Source of the DNA: Rheinheimera sp. MM224
Lineage (GTDB): Bacteria > Pseudomonadota > Gammaproteobacteria > Enterobacterales > Alteromonadaceae
Direction of reading: 5' to 3'
Assembly (NCBI RefSeq): GCF_947090785.1
Contig: NZ_OX352320.1
Coordinates: 992,001 to 1,056,000 of the forward strand
Length of the DNA: 64,000 bases
Positions 36,836-45,129 of the stretch are shown one piece after another; within the stretch, counting starts at the first letter, position 1; each line of letters opens with the position of its first letter. Under the pieces are notes generated by a model. It worked only from the letters and a program-made list of their open reading frames with translations. It searched no databases and had not been told where the DNA came from. Both the position numbers and the translations under genes were made by a program.

Positions 36836-37195
36836 TGGTGGAGCCGGGGGGATTTGAACCCCCGTCCGAAAAACCTAGATCGTCGGTACTACATGCTTAT
36901 CCAGTTATTTAGTTAACCCTATGAGCGCCAGCTGGCAGGCTATCGTCGGGCGAGTCTGATTGGTTTTAGCATCTTGGCTCCAGACAAAGCCGCCATGCGA
37001 TCCTATTAGGGGTGATCTTCCAGAGTCTCAGCTTATAGGCATGCGTGAGGGGAAGAGCGCTCTACTGCTTATTAGGCAGCGAGTGCGTATGTTTCGTCGT
37101 TTGCGACTACTAGTTTGCGGCTTTTTTACGAGGCCTACCGCACCTCGGCATGCACCTAAGAGTTCGTGAATCCCGTCGAATCCAGTATCGGCCCC
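36836..37195 (-). ncRNA. ssrA: Transfer-messenger RNA
   Basis: The minus strand starts GGGGCCGATACTGGATTCGA, the conserved tmRNA 5' end, and finishes with the T-arm GGGGGTTCAAATCCCCCC, GGCTCCA and encoded CCA, together 360 nt. The tag frame (minus strand, 37104 to 37075) reads GCA AAC GAC GAA ACA TAC GCA CTC GCT GCC and two TAA stops, giving ANDETYALAA. tmRNA rescues stalled ribosomes with SmpB, whose gene lies 168 bp upstream on the same strand. Confidence 0.97.
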
Positions 37196-37234
37196 GAATT
37201 CTTTAGTACTTCTGAACACTTCTGTGTTGAGCGC

Positions 37235-37263
37235 ATTCTACGCTCTGCAGTTCAACGCGGCAA
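37235..37263 (-). promoter_or_regulatory. Candidate ssrA promoter
   Basis: On the minus strand TTGCCG (37263-37258), 17 bp, TAGAAT (37240-37235). Transcription would start about 33 bases before the mature 5' end, consistent with a precursor trimmed by RNase P. Confidence 0.5.
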
Positions 37264-37363
37264 GGTAAGAACTGGTCTTTTCTTGCTGCGTTTGGCTGTT
37301 ATTACTCTATATGGTGATGATTTGAACAATCTCAAGCTGAAGTGGGTAAGAACCCGGCTGTAA

Positions 37364-37846
37364 TTATCTTTTGCTGTGCTTCATCATGCGTTCTTTTTCA
37401 CGCGACCAGTCTCTGTCTTTGATGTCGTCACGCTTATCAAAGTGCTTTTTACCTTTGGCCAGATGGAATTCCAGCTTCACCCAACAGGCTTTCCAGTACA
37501 TGGAAGTGGCTATTAAGGTGTAACCGTCTTGCTCTTTTTTACCGACCAGTTTGTTCAGTTCACGTTTGTTCAGCAACAGCTTGCGTGAGCGCTCTGGATC
37601 GCAGACCACGTGAGAGGATGCGCTGTGCAGCGCCTGAATTTGTGCACCAATTAAAAAAGCTTCGCCATCTTTTAAAATGACGTACGAGTCGGACAAATTC
37701 ACTTTGCCTTCACGAATACTCTTTATTTCCCAGCCTTGCAGGCACATACCTGCTTCGAAACGCTCTTCGAGGAAATAGTCGTGTCGTGCTTTTCTATTTT
37801 GGGCTATGGTGCCGCCCTGATTTTTGCTGCTTTGTTTTTTGCTCAT
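37364..37846 (-). CDS. smpB: SsrA-binding protein SmpB
   Basis: The 160-residue protein has the SmpB core: [40 protein letters not shown] and [20 protein letters not shown]. The basic C-terminal tail ([19 protein letters not shown]) is complete and lies in the mRNA channel during trans-translation. It binds the tRNA-like part of tmRNA encoded just downstream and is needed for ribosome rescue. The gene is divergent from ratA. Confidence 0.97.
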   Translation of the reverse strand: MSKKQSSKNQGGTIAQNRKARHDYFLEERFEAGMCLQGWEIKSIREGKVNLSDSYVILKDGEAFLIGAQIQALHSASSHVVCDPERSRKLLLNKRELNKLVGKKEQDGYTLIATSMYWKACWVKLEFHLAKGKKHFDKRDDIKDRDWSREKERMMKHSKR

Positions 37847-37965
37847 CTTTGCGAACGAATTAACTCTTAAAAGCCAAGGAATTTAATGGCAAAAGGCTTA
37901 CGCCTGGGACATTGAGGCTACGGCCAGATCTGTTACAATCGCCGCCTGCATTAAGGGGAGAGAGT

Positions 37966-38409
37966 ATGCCACAAATTGAGCGCAGCGCACTGGTTTTTTA
38001 CAGCGCGCGCCAGATGTTTGAGCTGGTGAACGATGTACCACGTTATCCGGAATTTTTACCCGGTTGTGCCAAAGCACAAATTTTGCAGCAGTCTGCAGAT
38101 CAGATGCTGGCTAAGTTACAGGTGAAAAAAGCCGGTATCAGTCAGGAGTTCACCACTCGCAATACCCTGGTGACAAACTCGCAAATTCAGATGCAATTGG
38201 AGTCTGGACCTTTTAAAGCTTTATCCGGTGGCTGGACCTTCGTTCCGCTCAGCGATGAAGCTTGTAAAGTGGTGCTGGCATTGGATTTTGAGTTTTCCAA
38301 TAAAATAGTCGAGTTTGCTTTTGGTAAAATTTTTAATGAGTTAACAGCGGCTATGGTCGGTGCTTTTACACAAAGAGCAAAACAAGTGTACGGAGAACAG
38401 CATGGCTGA
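37966..38409 (+). CDS. ratA: RatA-type START-domain protein (ribosome association toxin/coenzyme Q-binding-like)
   Basis: ATG at 37966 has GGGGAGAG in front and gives 147 residues beginning MPQIERSALVFYSARQMFEL, the standard RatA/YfjG start. The rest (NDVPRYPEFLPGCAKA, VLALDFEFSNKIVEFAFG) fits the polyketide-cyclase/START fold of the family. E. coli RatA was described as blocking 70S assembly, whereas homologues in respiration (Coq10) bind quinone; both are family knowledge, not shown here. It overlaps rnfH by 8 bp, and smpB is divergent, as in E. coli. Confidence 0.92.
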   Translation: MPQIERSALVFYSARQMFELVNDVPRYPEFLPGCAKAQILQQSADQMLAKLQVKKAGISQEFTTRNTLVTNSQIQMQLESGPFKALSGGWTFVPLSDEACKVVLALDFEFSNKIVEFAFGKIFNELTAAMVGAFTQRAKQVYGEQHG

Positions 38410-38749
38410 AACTAAAGCTGTCGAGCTGGCTTATGCCACACCAGCTAAACAAAGTTTGTTGAGTTTAACTGTGGATGCTGCAGCTACTGTGGAGCAGATT
38501 ATTCAGCTGTCCGGTATGTTGTCATCTTTTCCTGAAATTGACTTAAGTCAGAATAAAGTCGGGATCTGGAGCCGGACCTGCAAACTGAATGAAGTGCCAA
38601 AGGCGGGCGACAGAATTGAAATTTATCGGCCTTTAATTGCCGATCCTAAAGATATGCGTCGTCGCCGTGCTGAAAAAGCCAAGGACGAAGGCAGAGCAAA
38701 TAAAACAACAGGTGGCAGACCTCAGGCTAATGAGCAAGCGCACGATTGA
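38402..38749 (+). CDS. rnfH: RnfH-family ubiquitin-like protein (RatB)
   Basis: From ATG at 38402 (inside the last codons of ratA) the protein has 115 residues. It has the RnfH beta-grasp pattern: VELAYATPAKQSLLSLTV, SQNKVGIWSRTCKLNEVP and the conserved DRIEIYRPLIADPKDMRRRR. The charged tail after residue ~95 is variable in the family. Its function is poorly known despite the name; it is the usual partner of ratA. Confidence 0.92.
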   Translation: MAETKAVELAYATPAKQSLLSLTVDAAATVEQIIQLSGMLSSFPEIDLSQNKVGIWSRTCKLNEVPKAGDRIEIYRPLIADPKDMRRRRAEKAKDEGRANKTTGGRPQANEQAHD

Positions 38750-38756
38750 TCGAAAC

Positions 38757-38790
38757 ATGGGGGTGATCAGATGATTTGATCTGCCCCCAT
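38757..38790. terminator. Hairpin between convergent rnfH and bamE
   Basis: ATGGGGG (38757-38763) pairs with CCCCCAT (38784-38790), extended by GATCA/TGATC. There is no T-run on either side, so it may act as a 3' barrier and not as an efficient intrinsic terminator. Confidence 0.5.
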
Positions 38791-38801
38791 ATGCAGTGTG
38801 G

Positions 38802-39158
38802 TTACTGGACTTTGTCTAAAGGCGTATTAAAGTTGGCTGGTTTGGTGAAATCACCGGTAATATCAACCAGCTTGTCGTCTTTAAAATTGATGACCATTTG
38901 CTTTTCAAAGTTATCGCCACGACCACCTTTTAGCGCATAAAAATAATGCCAGATGTCGTCGTCGAAAGCGTTTTCTGCAACAGGGTTACCTAATACAAAG
39001 CGAACCTGTTCTTTGGTCATTTGAACACGCAGTTTATCGATGTCTTTTTGTTCCAGAAAGTTACCTTGTGGTATATCAATCCGGTAAATCCAACTACTGC
39101 AAGCACCCAGAGTCAATGCTGTGGCCAACACAAGGGCCGTTTTCACTACTGCTTTCAT
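38802..39158 (-). CDS. bamE: Outer membrane assembly lipoprotein BamE
   Basis: ATG at 39158 has AAGAGA before it and gives 118 residues with the lipoprotein signal TALVLATALTLGACSS; Cys20 would be lipidated. The SmpA/OmlA core follows: IYRIDIPQGNFLEQKDIDKL, MTKEQVRFVLGNP and DIWHYFYALKGG. BamE is a small lipoprotein of the BAM complex that inserts beta-barrel proteins in the outer membrane. ATG codons at 39170 and farther upstream are possible but would lengthen the signal peptide. It is convergent with rnfH. Confidence 0.94.
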   Translation of the reverse strand: MKAVVKTALVLATALTLGACSSWIYRIDIPQGNFLEQKDIDKLRVQMTKEQVRFVLGNPVAENAFDDDIWHYFYALKGGRGDNFEKQMVINFKDDKLVDITGDFTKPANFNTPLDKVQ

Positions 39159-39285
39159 CTGTCTCTTCATCTGAATAAGTCTGTCGGCATCATACCGCAA
39201 GCATGGGCTGAAATTAAAGCCTTAATCAGACCTAAGTGTGTTGGCTAAGTTCGTGCCTGTTAAAAATAATTGATGTAAAGCTATG

Positions 39286-40953
39286 TTAAGGAGCACATAA
39301 CAGCTCTCGGGCGTTGGCAATCGCATTAGCGCTGACATTTTCACCTGCCAGTAAGCGGGCTATTTCCTGCACCCGTTCTTCGTCTGCCAGTTCACGAATA
39401 CGGGTTTCTGTTGCAATACCGTCAGTGTATTTCTCGACAAATAACTGGTGATGGCCCTGACTTGCGACTTGAGGTAAGTGAGTGACACAAATCACCTGAG
39501 TGGATTCTCCCAACTGGCGTAACAAGCGGCCTACACCAGCGGCAACAGGGCCGCTGATGCCCACGTCTACTTCATCAAAAATCAAGGTAGGAGTAGTGAC
39601 TTTGCCTGCCAAAATCACCTGAATAGCCAGGCTGATACGGGATAATTCACCACCTGATGCTACTTTGTGCAGTGCCTGTAAAGGTTGGCCTGGGTTGGTG
39701 CTGACCAGAAAATCGACCTGATCCCAGCCGGATGCGTTGGCTTTATCTATACCGGCACTTTCAACCGCAATATAAAATTTACCGTTGGCCATACTCAATT
39801 CGGCCATGCTGCGGGCAATTTTATCGGACAACTCCAAAGCAGCAGATTTACGCAGTTCAGACACTATTTCTGCAGCCTGACAATAGAGTTGCTGCGCCTG
39901 CTGAATTTCAAGCTGAAGTTCAACTATGCGATCATCATCACCAGCCAGTTCTGATAACTGCTGGGATAATTGCTGATGGAATAAGGCCAGCTGATCGTTT
40001 GGAATTTGATGTTTACGACTTAAACTGAGCCACTGCCCCAGGCGCTGGTCAATTTCTGCTAAACGTTCCGGGTCTATATCTACTTTTTCGCTGTAACGGC
40101 GTAATTCGCGGCCTGCTTCTTCAATTTGTACTAAAGCTTCGCTCAGCATCTGATGAATAGGAGCTAAAGCCGGATCTACTTCGATATAGTCGTCCAGTTG
40201 CTGACACGCATGACTTAATAAACGATAGCTGTTGGCATCTTCATCGTCATACGCCAGTTGCAAGGCTTGTTGGCTGGCCTGGATTAAACTGTGACTGTTG
40301 CTTAAACGCTGATGTTCAGTTTCGAGTTCAGCAAACTCATCTGTACCTGGGGCAAACTGGTCCAACTCAGCCACCTGATACTCCAGCAACTGCCGTTGTG
40401 CTTCACGTTGCTGCTGACTACTTTGTAGCTCGCCATATTCCAGCTTTAATTGCTGCCAGGCCTTCCAGTATTGGCGGCAGTCGGCTAAAGCAGATTGGGT
40501 ATTGGCATAAGCGTCCAGTAACTGGCGCTGGTGATCTGATTTTAATAACAGTTGATGGGCATGCTGACCATGAATACTCAGCAGATGATGGCCCAAAGCT
40601 TTAAGTTGTTGAGCCGGCACTTGTACGCCATTGATATAACCGCGGGAGCGGCCTTCGCTGCCCACCACACGACGCACTATACATTCGTTGCCCATGGCGA
40701 GATCTTGTTCGGCCAGCCAATGCTGAGCTGCACCCAACTGACTGATATCAAAAGTAGCCACTATATCGGCTTTATCACAACCGGGGCGTACCACTAAACC
40801 ATCGGCACGGTCGCCTAAACATAAAGACAAGGCATCTAAAGCTATAGATTTACCTGCGCCTGTTTCGCCTGTAATGGTGGTCATACCGCCACGCCAGTCG
40901 AGTTCCAGCGCGCGTACTATGGCAAAGTTGCTGATATGCAGATGGTTGAGCAT
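39286..40953 (-). CDS. recN: DNA repair protein RecN
   Basis: The 555-residue protein is full length. The N-terminus LNHLHISNFAIVRALEL is followed by Walker A GETGAGKSIALDAL, a long central coiled coil (~150-370), the ABC signature ASGGELSRISLAIQVI and Walker B PTLIFDEVDVGISG with a final VICVTHLPQVAS. RecN is an SMC-like protein of double-strand break repair. A LexA box 26 bp upstream of the start predicts SOS induction. Neighbours bamE and nadK are those of E. coli. Confidence 0.97.
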   Translation of the reverse strand: MLNHLHISNFAIVRALELDWRGGMTTITGETGAGKSIALDALSLCLGDRADGLVVRPGCDKADIVATFDISQLGAAQHWLAEQDLAMGNECIVRRVVGSEGRSRGYINGVQVPAQQLKALGHHLLSIHGQHAHQLLLKSDHQRQLLDAYANTQSALADCRQYWKAWQQLKLEYGELQSSQQQREAQRQLLEYQVAELDQFAPGTDEFAELETEHQRLSNSHSLIQASQQALQLAYDDEDANSYRLLSHACQQLDDYIEVDPALAPIHQMLSEALVQIEEAGRELRRYSEKVDIDPERLAEIDQRLGQWLSLSRKHQIPNDQLALFHQQLSQQLSELAGDDDRIVELQLEIQQAQQLYCQAAEIVSELRKSAALELSDKIARSMAELSMANGKFYIAVESAGIDKANASGWDQVDFLVSTNPGQPLQALHKVASGGELSRISLAIQVILAGKVTTPTLIFDEVDVGISGPVAAGVGRLLRQLGESTQVICVTHLPQVASQGHHQLFVEKYTDGIATETRIRELADEERVQEIARLLAGENVSANAIANARELLCAP

Positions 40954-40978
40954 GGTCCAACTCCCTTATACTGAATAA

Positions 40979-40994
40979 CTGTTAATTTATACAG
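40979..40994 (-). promoter_or_regulatory. LexA box upstream of recN
   Basis: The minus strand reads CTGTATAAATTAACAG, which has the CTG-N10-CAG form and the AT-rich centre of SOS boxes. It lies 26 bp before the recN start codon, where LexA would block transcription. Confidence 0.88.
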
Positions 40995-41032
40995 TAATTC
41001 GGGTTTTAGCAAGGGAGTGGTGAAGAGATTTT

Positions 41033-41926
41033 TTAGTAGAGTTTACTGCCCCAACCGAGCTTGTTACGCAGCACGTTAAAGTAGCTGTAACCAGGCGGGT
41101 GCACCAGTTTCAGCGGCTTCGGATGTTTACGAATACGGATTTCATCACCCGGCATCACCGCCAAAATCACATGACTGTCGCAGCTGACCTGTAAATGCGC
41201 GTCGTTACTGGGCGATACTTTTAATACTATTTCGCTGGTACCGGATACCACCAAAGGACGGCTGCTTAAGGTATGGGGGAACATTGGCACTAAACTCATT
41301 GCATCCAGCTCAGGTGTCAGAATAGGGCCGCCACCTGATAATGAATAAGCGGTAGAACCTGTTGGAGTGCTGACAATTAAACCGTCTGAGCGCTGACTAA
41401 AGACAAATTCGCCATTGATATGAGCTTCAAACTCAATCATATGCGCTACTTTGTCGGCGTGTAATACAGCTTCGTTCACAGCGCTGTTACTGCTTTTGAC
41501 GCAGTCATTGCGATAGACTTCCACTTCCAGCAGATTACGTTTTTCAGTGACAAAATTACCTGCTAACACAGCAGCTAAAGGTGTTTCAAAATCTTCCGGT
41601 GATAAGTCAGTTAGAAAACCCAGGTTACCGCGGTTTACACCCAATACAGCCACACCAAAACGAGCCAGCACGCGGGCAGCACCGAGCATATTGCCGTCAC
41701 CACCCACCACTATAGCCAGATCGCAGTTTTTACCCAGTTCGACTAAATCCATCACCTGCACATCGGGCAAGGCTAACGATTCAGCCACTTTTTCTTCCAC
41801 ATAGACCTTTAACTTCCGTGCAGTTAAAAACTGATACAGGCTGATAAGGGTGGTATTGGCGCCCGGATGATTAGGTTTGCCAATGAGGCCAATGGTTTGA
41901 AATGCGCTGCCTGGGTTTTGACTCAT
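41033..41926 (-). CDS. nadK: NAD kinase
   Basis: ATG at 41926 has AAAGGAAC before it and gives 297 residues, the usual size. The kinase motif [12 protein letters not shown], followed by [18 protein letters not shown], is complete; the second conserved region is [17 protein letters not shown]. It phosphorylates NAD to NADP and is essential. It lies between recN and hrcA-grpE; a longer reading to 42043 lacks a ribosome site and covers the probable hrcA promoter. Confidence 0.96.
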   Translation of the reverse strand: MSQNPGSAFQTIGLIGKPNHPGANTTLISLYQFLTARKLKVYVEEKVAESLALPDVQVMDLVELGKNCDLAIVVGGDGNMLGAARVLARFGVAVLGVNRGNLGFLTDLSPEDFETPLAAVLAGNFVTEKRNLLEVEVYRNDCVKSSNSAVNEAVLHADKVAHMIEFEAHINGEFVFSQRSDGLIVSTPTGSTAYSLSGGGPILTPELDAMSLVPMFPHTLSSRPLVVSGTSEIVLKVSPSNDAHLQVSCDSHVILAVMPGDEIRIRKHPKPLKLVHPPGYSYFNVLRNKLGWGSKLY

Positions 41927-42015
41927 GAGTGTTCCTTTCAAAATGCCGTTTGAGTATACCCATAGTTTCTGGCAGCGAACAGGCTTTGTGTACAGACAGC
42001 GGACTAAGGGCAAGG

Positions 42016-42044
42016 CTTGAATTTTTAAATAATGACCCCACAAT
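42016..42044 (+). promoter_or_regulatory. Sigma-32-type heat-shock promoter
   Basis: CTTGAA (42016-42021), a 14-bp spacer, then CCCCACAAT (42036-42044). This is close to the sigma-32 consensus (CTTGAA, 13-15 bp, CCCCATnT). It is 60 bp before hrcA and would drive hrcA and grpE. No CIRCE repeat (TTAGCACTC-N9-GAGTGCTAA) is seen nearby. Confidence 0.8.
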
Positions 42045-42104
42045 ATCTAGCAGTATAAATGAGCAGTATTCTGCACCGTCTTATTAACCGGAGTAACAGC
42101 TGTA

Positions 42105-43130
42105 GTGGTTCAGTTAAGCAGACCAGAACTGATATTAAAACTCATAGTCGAGCAGTACTTGACGGACGGCATGCCGGTGTCGTCTAAGCTGTTGTGTGAG
42201 CAGTCAGAGCTTGGCGTCAGTTCAGCCACAGTGCGCAATACTATGATGTTGCTGGAGCAGCAGGGTTTTATCCGCTCTCCTCACACCTCAGCTGGTCGTG
42301 TGCCTACCACTTCGGGTATCCGTTTATTTATCGATAAAATGTTGCAGCTGGAGCCTTTAACAGGTCGTTGGCTGGATGCTATTCAGGTGAATTTGCCACC
42401 GCAATTACCAGTTTCTTTATTATGTCAGCAAGCCGGCCAGCTGCTAGCCAACTTAACAGGTATGGTTAGTATTGTTAGTGCGCCTAAAGGTCAGGGCAGG
42501 GTAATACGGCAGGTGGATTTAGTGCGTTTAGCCACGCAGCGACTCTTGCTGGTGGTCATAGACGAAGACGGTGATATTTTGCACCGTGTGTTGTTTCACG
42601 ACGATTTAATTGATAATCCAACCTTAAGCCGGGTTTTGTGTTTACTCAATGCAGCTTTATGTGGTCAGGATTGGTTGGATGGTATTTCACGTTTAGCATT
42701 AATAGCAAAGGAAGAATGCGGTACTGTGCAGTCTTTAGTGAAAACCGCTATGGCGCAACTGAGTCTGGATGAGATGCAGCAACATCAACCGCTGATTTAT
42801 GGTCAGCACCAACTGATGCAAGCTACTGATTATCACCGCGACCCACAATTGCAGCAAGTGATCGAACTTTTAGATAATCCATCTTGTCTGGTGAAGTTAT
42901 TGACGCCTATCACTCAGGATGAGCAACCAAAATTAATACTGGGGCGTGAGTCTGGTATTGAACCTTTAGCCAAGGTGAGTTTGATTTGTGCACGCTACCG
43001 CTCGGAGCCACATGGCTTTATCGCCTTGCTTGGACCACGCCGGATGAACTATGGTCGTTTTGTGCCTTTAGTTGAAGCTGTAGCACAACAAATGTTTTTT
43101 AACTTGAATCATCTTAATCAATCCCCATAA
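42105..43130 (+). CDS. hrcA: HrcA-family heat-shock repressor
   Basis: GTG start gives 341 residues, typical for HrcA. The N-terminal winged helix is recognisable: LKLIVEQYLTDGMPVSSKLL, GVSSATVRNTMMLLEQQGFI and the strongly conserved SPHTSAGRVPTTSGIRLFID. The C-terminal region has VLGRESG-like LILGRESGIEPLAKVSLI and IALLGPRRMNYGRFVPLVEA. HrcA represses chaperone genes through CIRCE in other bacteria and needs GroEL. The gene lies 29 bp before grpE, as in species with an hrcA-grpE-dnaK cluster, but dnaK and dnaJ do not follow. The ribosome site (GGAG) is 11 bases away, a little far. Confidence 0.9.
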   Translation: MVQLSRPELILKLIVEQYLTDGMPVSSKLLCEQSELGVSSATVRNTMMLLEQQGFIRSPHTSAGRVPTTSGIRLFIDKMLQLEPLTGRWLDAIQVNLPPQLPVSLLCQQAGQLLANLTGMVSIVSAPKGQGRVIRQVDLVRLATQRLLLVVIDEDGDILHRVLFHDDLIDNPTLSRVLCLLNAALCGQDWLDGISRLALIAKEECGTVQSLVKTAMAQLSLDEMQQHQPLIYGQHQLMQATDYHRDPQLQQVIELLDNPSCLVKLLTPITQDEQPKLILGRESGIEPLAKVSLICARYRSEPHGFIALLGPRRMNYGRFVPLVEAVAQQMFFNLNHLNQSP

Positions 43131-43159
43131 TAAGCCAACCTATGGTGGAGTAGTAACTA

Positions 43160-43729
43160 ATGAGCGAGCAAGATAAAGTGCAAACTGAACAACAACAGGC
43201 TGCGGAAGCAGCGGCAGAGCAACAAGTCGTAGAACTGACGCCGGAGCAGGAACTTATTGCAAAGCTGGATGCAGAATTACAGCAGGCAAAAGCCCAGTTG
43301 GCAGAGCAGCATGATTTAATGCTTAGAATTAAAGCTGAAGCAGACAACAGCCGTCGTCGTTCAGCTATGGATGTTGAAAAAGCCCATAAATTTGCGTTGG
43401 AGCGTTTCGCTGGTGATTTGTTGCCGGTTGTAGATAACCTTGAGCGTGCTTTAACTTTCTTAAATCGCGAAGACGACAGCCAGAAAGCTCTGGGTGAAGG
43501 CGTGGATTTAACCCTGAAAGGTTTACTGGATACGCTGGCGAAAAACGGTGTGCAGCAAATTGATCCACAAGGTCAGCCGTTTAACCCTGAATTCCATCAG
43601 GCCATGTCTATTCAGCCAAGTGCTGATGTAGCGCCAAACACTGTGACTTTTGTCATGCAAAAAGGCTACGAGCTGAATGGTCGTTTAGTACGTCCAGCTA
43701 TGGTTGGTGTATCTAAAGCTGTTGAATAA
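43160..43729 (+). CDS. grpE: Nucleotide exchange factor GrpE
   Basis: The 189-residue protein has an N-terminal acidic, Gln/Glu-rich segment with a long coiled coil (~20-85) and the conserved core EADNSRRRSAMDVEKAHKFA. The C-terminal beta domain has the signature PEFHQAMSIQ and GYELNGRLVRPAMVGVS. It is a homodimeric nucleotide exchange factor for DnaK. It follows hrcA by 29 bp and shares its heat-shock promoter; a long inverted repeat with a T-run ends it. Confidence 0.97.
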   Translation: MSEQDKVQTEQQQAAEAAAEQQVVELTPEQELIAKLDAELQQAKAQLAEQHDLMLRIKAEADNSRRRSAMDVEKAHKFALERFAGDLLPVVDNLERALTFLNREDDSQKALGEGVDLTLKGLLDTLAKNGVQQIDPQGQPFNPEFHQAMSIQPSADVAPNTVTFVMQKGYELNGRLVRPAMVGVSKAVE

Positions 43730-43743
43730 ACAGTAATTTATTG

Positions 43744-43802
43744 AAAATGGGGTCAGGTCACATTATTAAACATAAATAATGTGAACTGACCCCATTTTTT
43801 TT
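43744..43802 (+). repeat. Long inverted repeat serving as grpE terminator
   Basis: Bases 43744-43767 pair with 43775-43798 (24-nt arms, one G/A mismatch, 7-base loop AAACATA) and a run of eight T follows. The arms carry TGGGGTCAG and TCACATTATT. It functions well as a terminator, but it is much longer than needed. GGGGTCAG palindromes of this type occur in many copies beside other genes in some Gammaproteobacteria; whether this is one of a dispersed family in this genome cannot be told from one window. Confidence 0.85.
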
Positions 43803-43848
43803 GCTTACAATAGCGCTATTCGCAGTAGGCATTTATAAAGGAATCTTT

Positions 43849-45129
43849 TTGTCTGATCTGGAGTCTGGTATAGCGCCTTCCGCGCAACCTGTTGCTGAAC
43901 TGGTGCTTTGTCGCCACTGCGATCTATTGCAGCAATTGCCGTTGTTGGCTATTGGTCAGGAAGCTGCCTGTAGCCGCTGTGGTTATTTACTGGATATGCG
44001 CCAGAAAGATCCGGTATTACGTCCTGTACTCTATGCTGCAAGCTCGTTGTTTATGCTGATCCTAGCAAACCTCTTTCCTTTTATTGGCATGGATGTGGCG
44101 GGTAACGTCCATATCATGAGTTTCTTTGATACCTCCTCTGTCCTATTTAACGAACATCAGCAGTGGCTGGCAGTGTTGGTCTGGTTATTTATTCAGGCGA
44201 TACCAGCTTTTTGTATGCTGGCGGTGATTTACATCAAGCTTGGCATGGTGCGCCGCGTTCGCGGTCTGGTCTGGACCGCTCGTGTGCTTTATATGCTTAA
44301 ACCCTGGAGCATGGTGGATATTTTCCTTATTGGTATTCTGGTCGCCTTTGTCAAACTGGTGGTCTATGCCGATATTTCTGTGGGGATGAGCTTCTGGGCT
44401 TTTTGCCTGTTTTGTTTGTTGCATTTGCGCACTTTTCAGGTGATAGACCGCCATGCGTTGTGGGAATCGATAGCTCCTGCGCCTCAGCCTGTTGCTGCGC
44501 ATTTTGCAGGAAAAACCGGTGTTTCATTGAATTTAGCCAGTTGCAGCTGTTGTACTGCTATAGTGCCGCTGGAACAAAAACACTGTGGCCGTTGTGGCAC
44601 TAAAGTCACGGCCCGTATTCCGGCCAGCTTGCAAAAAACTCTGGCCTGGCTGATTACTGCAACTCTGTTGTATATCCCTGCTAACTTGCTGCCTATTATG
44701 GAAACTGTGTCTTTGGGCAGCAGCATTCAGTCTACAATCATCAGCGGTATTATATTGATGTGGCAGGACGGTGCTTACCCTGTGGCCATTGTGATTTTAT
44801 TAGCCAGCGTGGTCGTGCCCGTGGTGAAAATAGTGGTGATGTTCTGGTTATGTTATTTAGCCAGTCATACTGGCCATAAACGACAGTTGCTGTCGACCCG
44901 GGTGTATTTATTAGTCGACTGGATAGGCCGCTGGTCTATGGTGGATGTGCTGGTGGTGGCTATTCTGGCTGCTTTAGTACGGTTTGATTTATTGATGGGC
45001 GTGTACCCTGGTATGGGCGCGATAATTTTTGCGACTGTGGTGATCACCACCATGCTCGCCGCTATGAGTTTTGACCCACGTTTATTGTGGGATCAACGGA
45101 ATAAAAAAGAGGAGCAGCAGCGTGGCTAA
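43849..45129 (+). CDS. pqiA: Intermembrane transport protein PqiA
   Basis: TTG at 43849 has AAAGGA 6 bases before it and gives 426 residues; a TTG at 43801 lies inside the terminator and is rejected. Two PqiA repeats are seen, each with a zinc-ribbon-like Cys motif (CRHCDLLQQ with CSRCGYL; SCSCCTAIV with CGRCGTK) followed by four or so membrane segments. PqiA is the inner-membrane partner of the PqiB MCE tunnel, thought to move lipids between membranes. The next gene starts inside its last codons (8-bp overlap). Confidence 0.93.
   Translation: MSDLESGIAPSAQPVAELVLCRHCDLLQQLPLLAIGQEAACSRCGYLLDMRQKDPVLRPVLYAASSLFMLILANLFPFIGMDVAGNVHIMSFFDTSSVLFNEHQQWLAVLVWLFIQAIPAFCMLAVIYIKLGMVRRVRGLVWTARVLYMLKPWSMVDIFLIGILVAFVKLVVYADISVGMSFWAFCLFCLLHLRTFQVIDRHALWESIAPAPQPVAAHFAGKTGVSLNLASCSCCTAIVPLEQKHCGRCGTKVTARIPASLQKTLAWLITATLLYIPANLLPIMETVSLGSSIQSTIISGIILMWQDGAYPVAIVILLASVVVPVVKIVVMFWLCYLASHTGHKRQLLSTRVYLLVDWIGRWSMVDVLVVAILAALVRFDLLMGVYPGMGAIIFATVVITTMLAAMSFDPRLLWDQRNKKEEQQRG

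Noticed and set aside
41927..42043. N-terminal extension of NAD kinase
   Set aside because: No ribosome site; it overlaps the sigma-32-like promoter; ATG at 41926 gives the family length.
43114..43347. Cys/Ser-rich small protein antisense to grpE
   Set aside because: It is the mirror of the Gln/Glu/Ala-rich GrpE N-terminus; composition is explained by that and there is no ribosome site.
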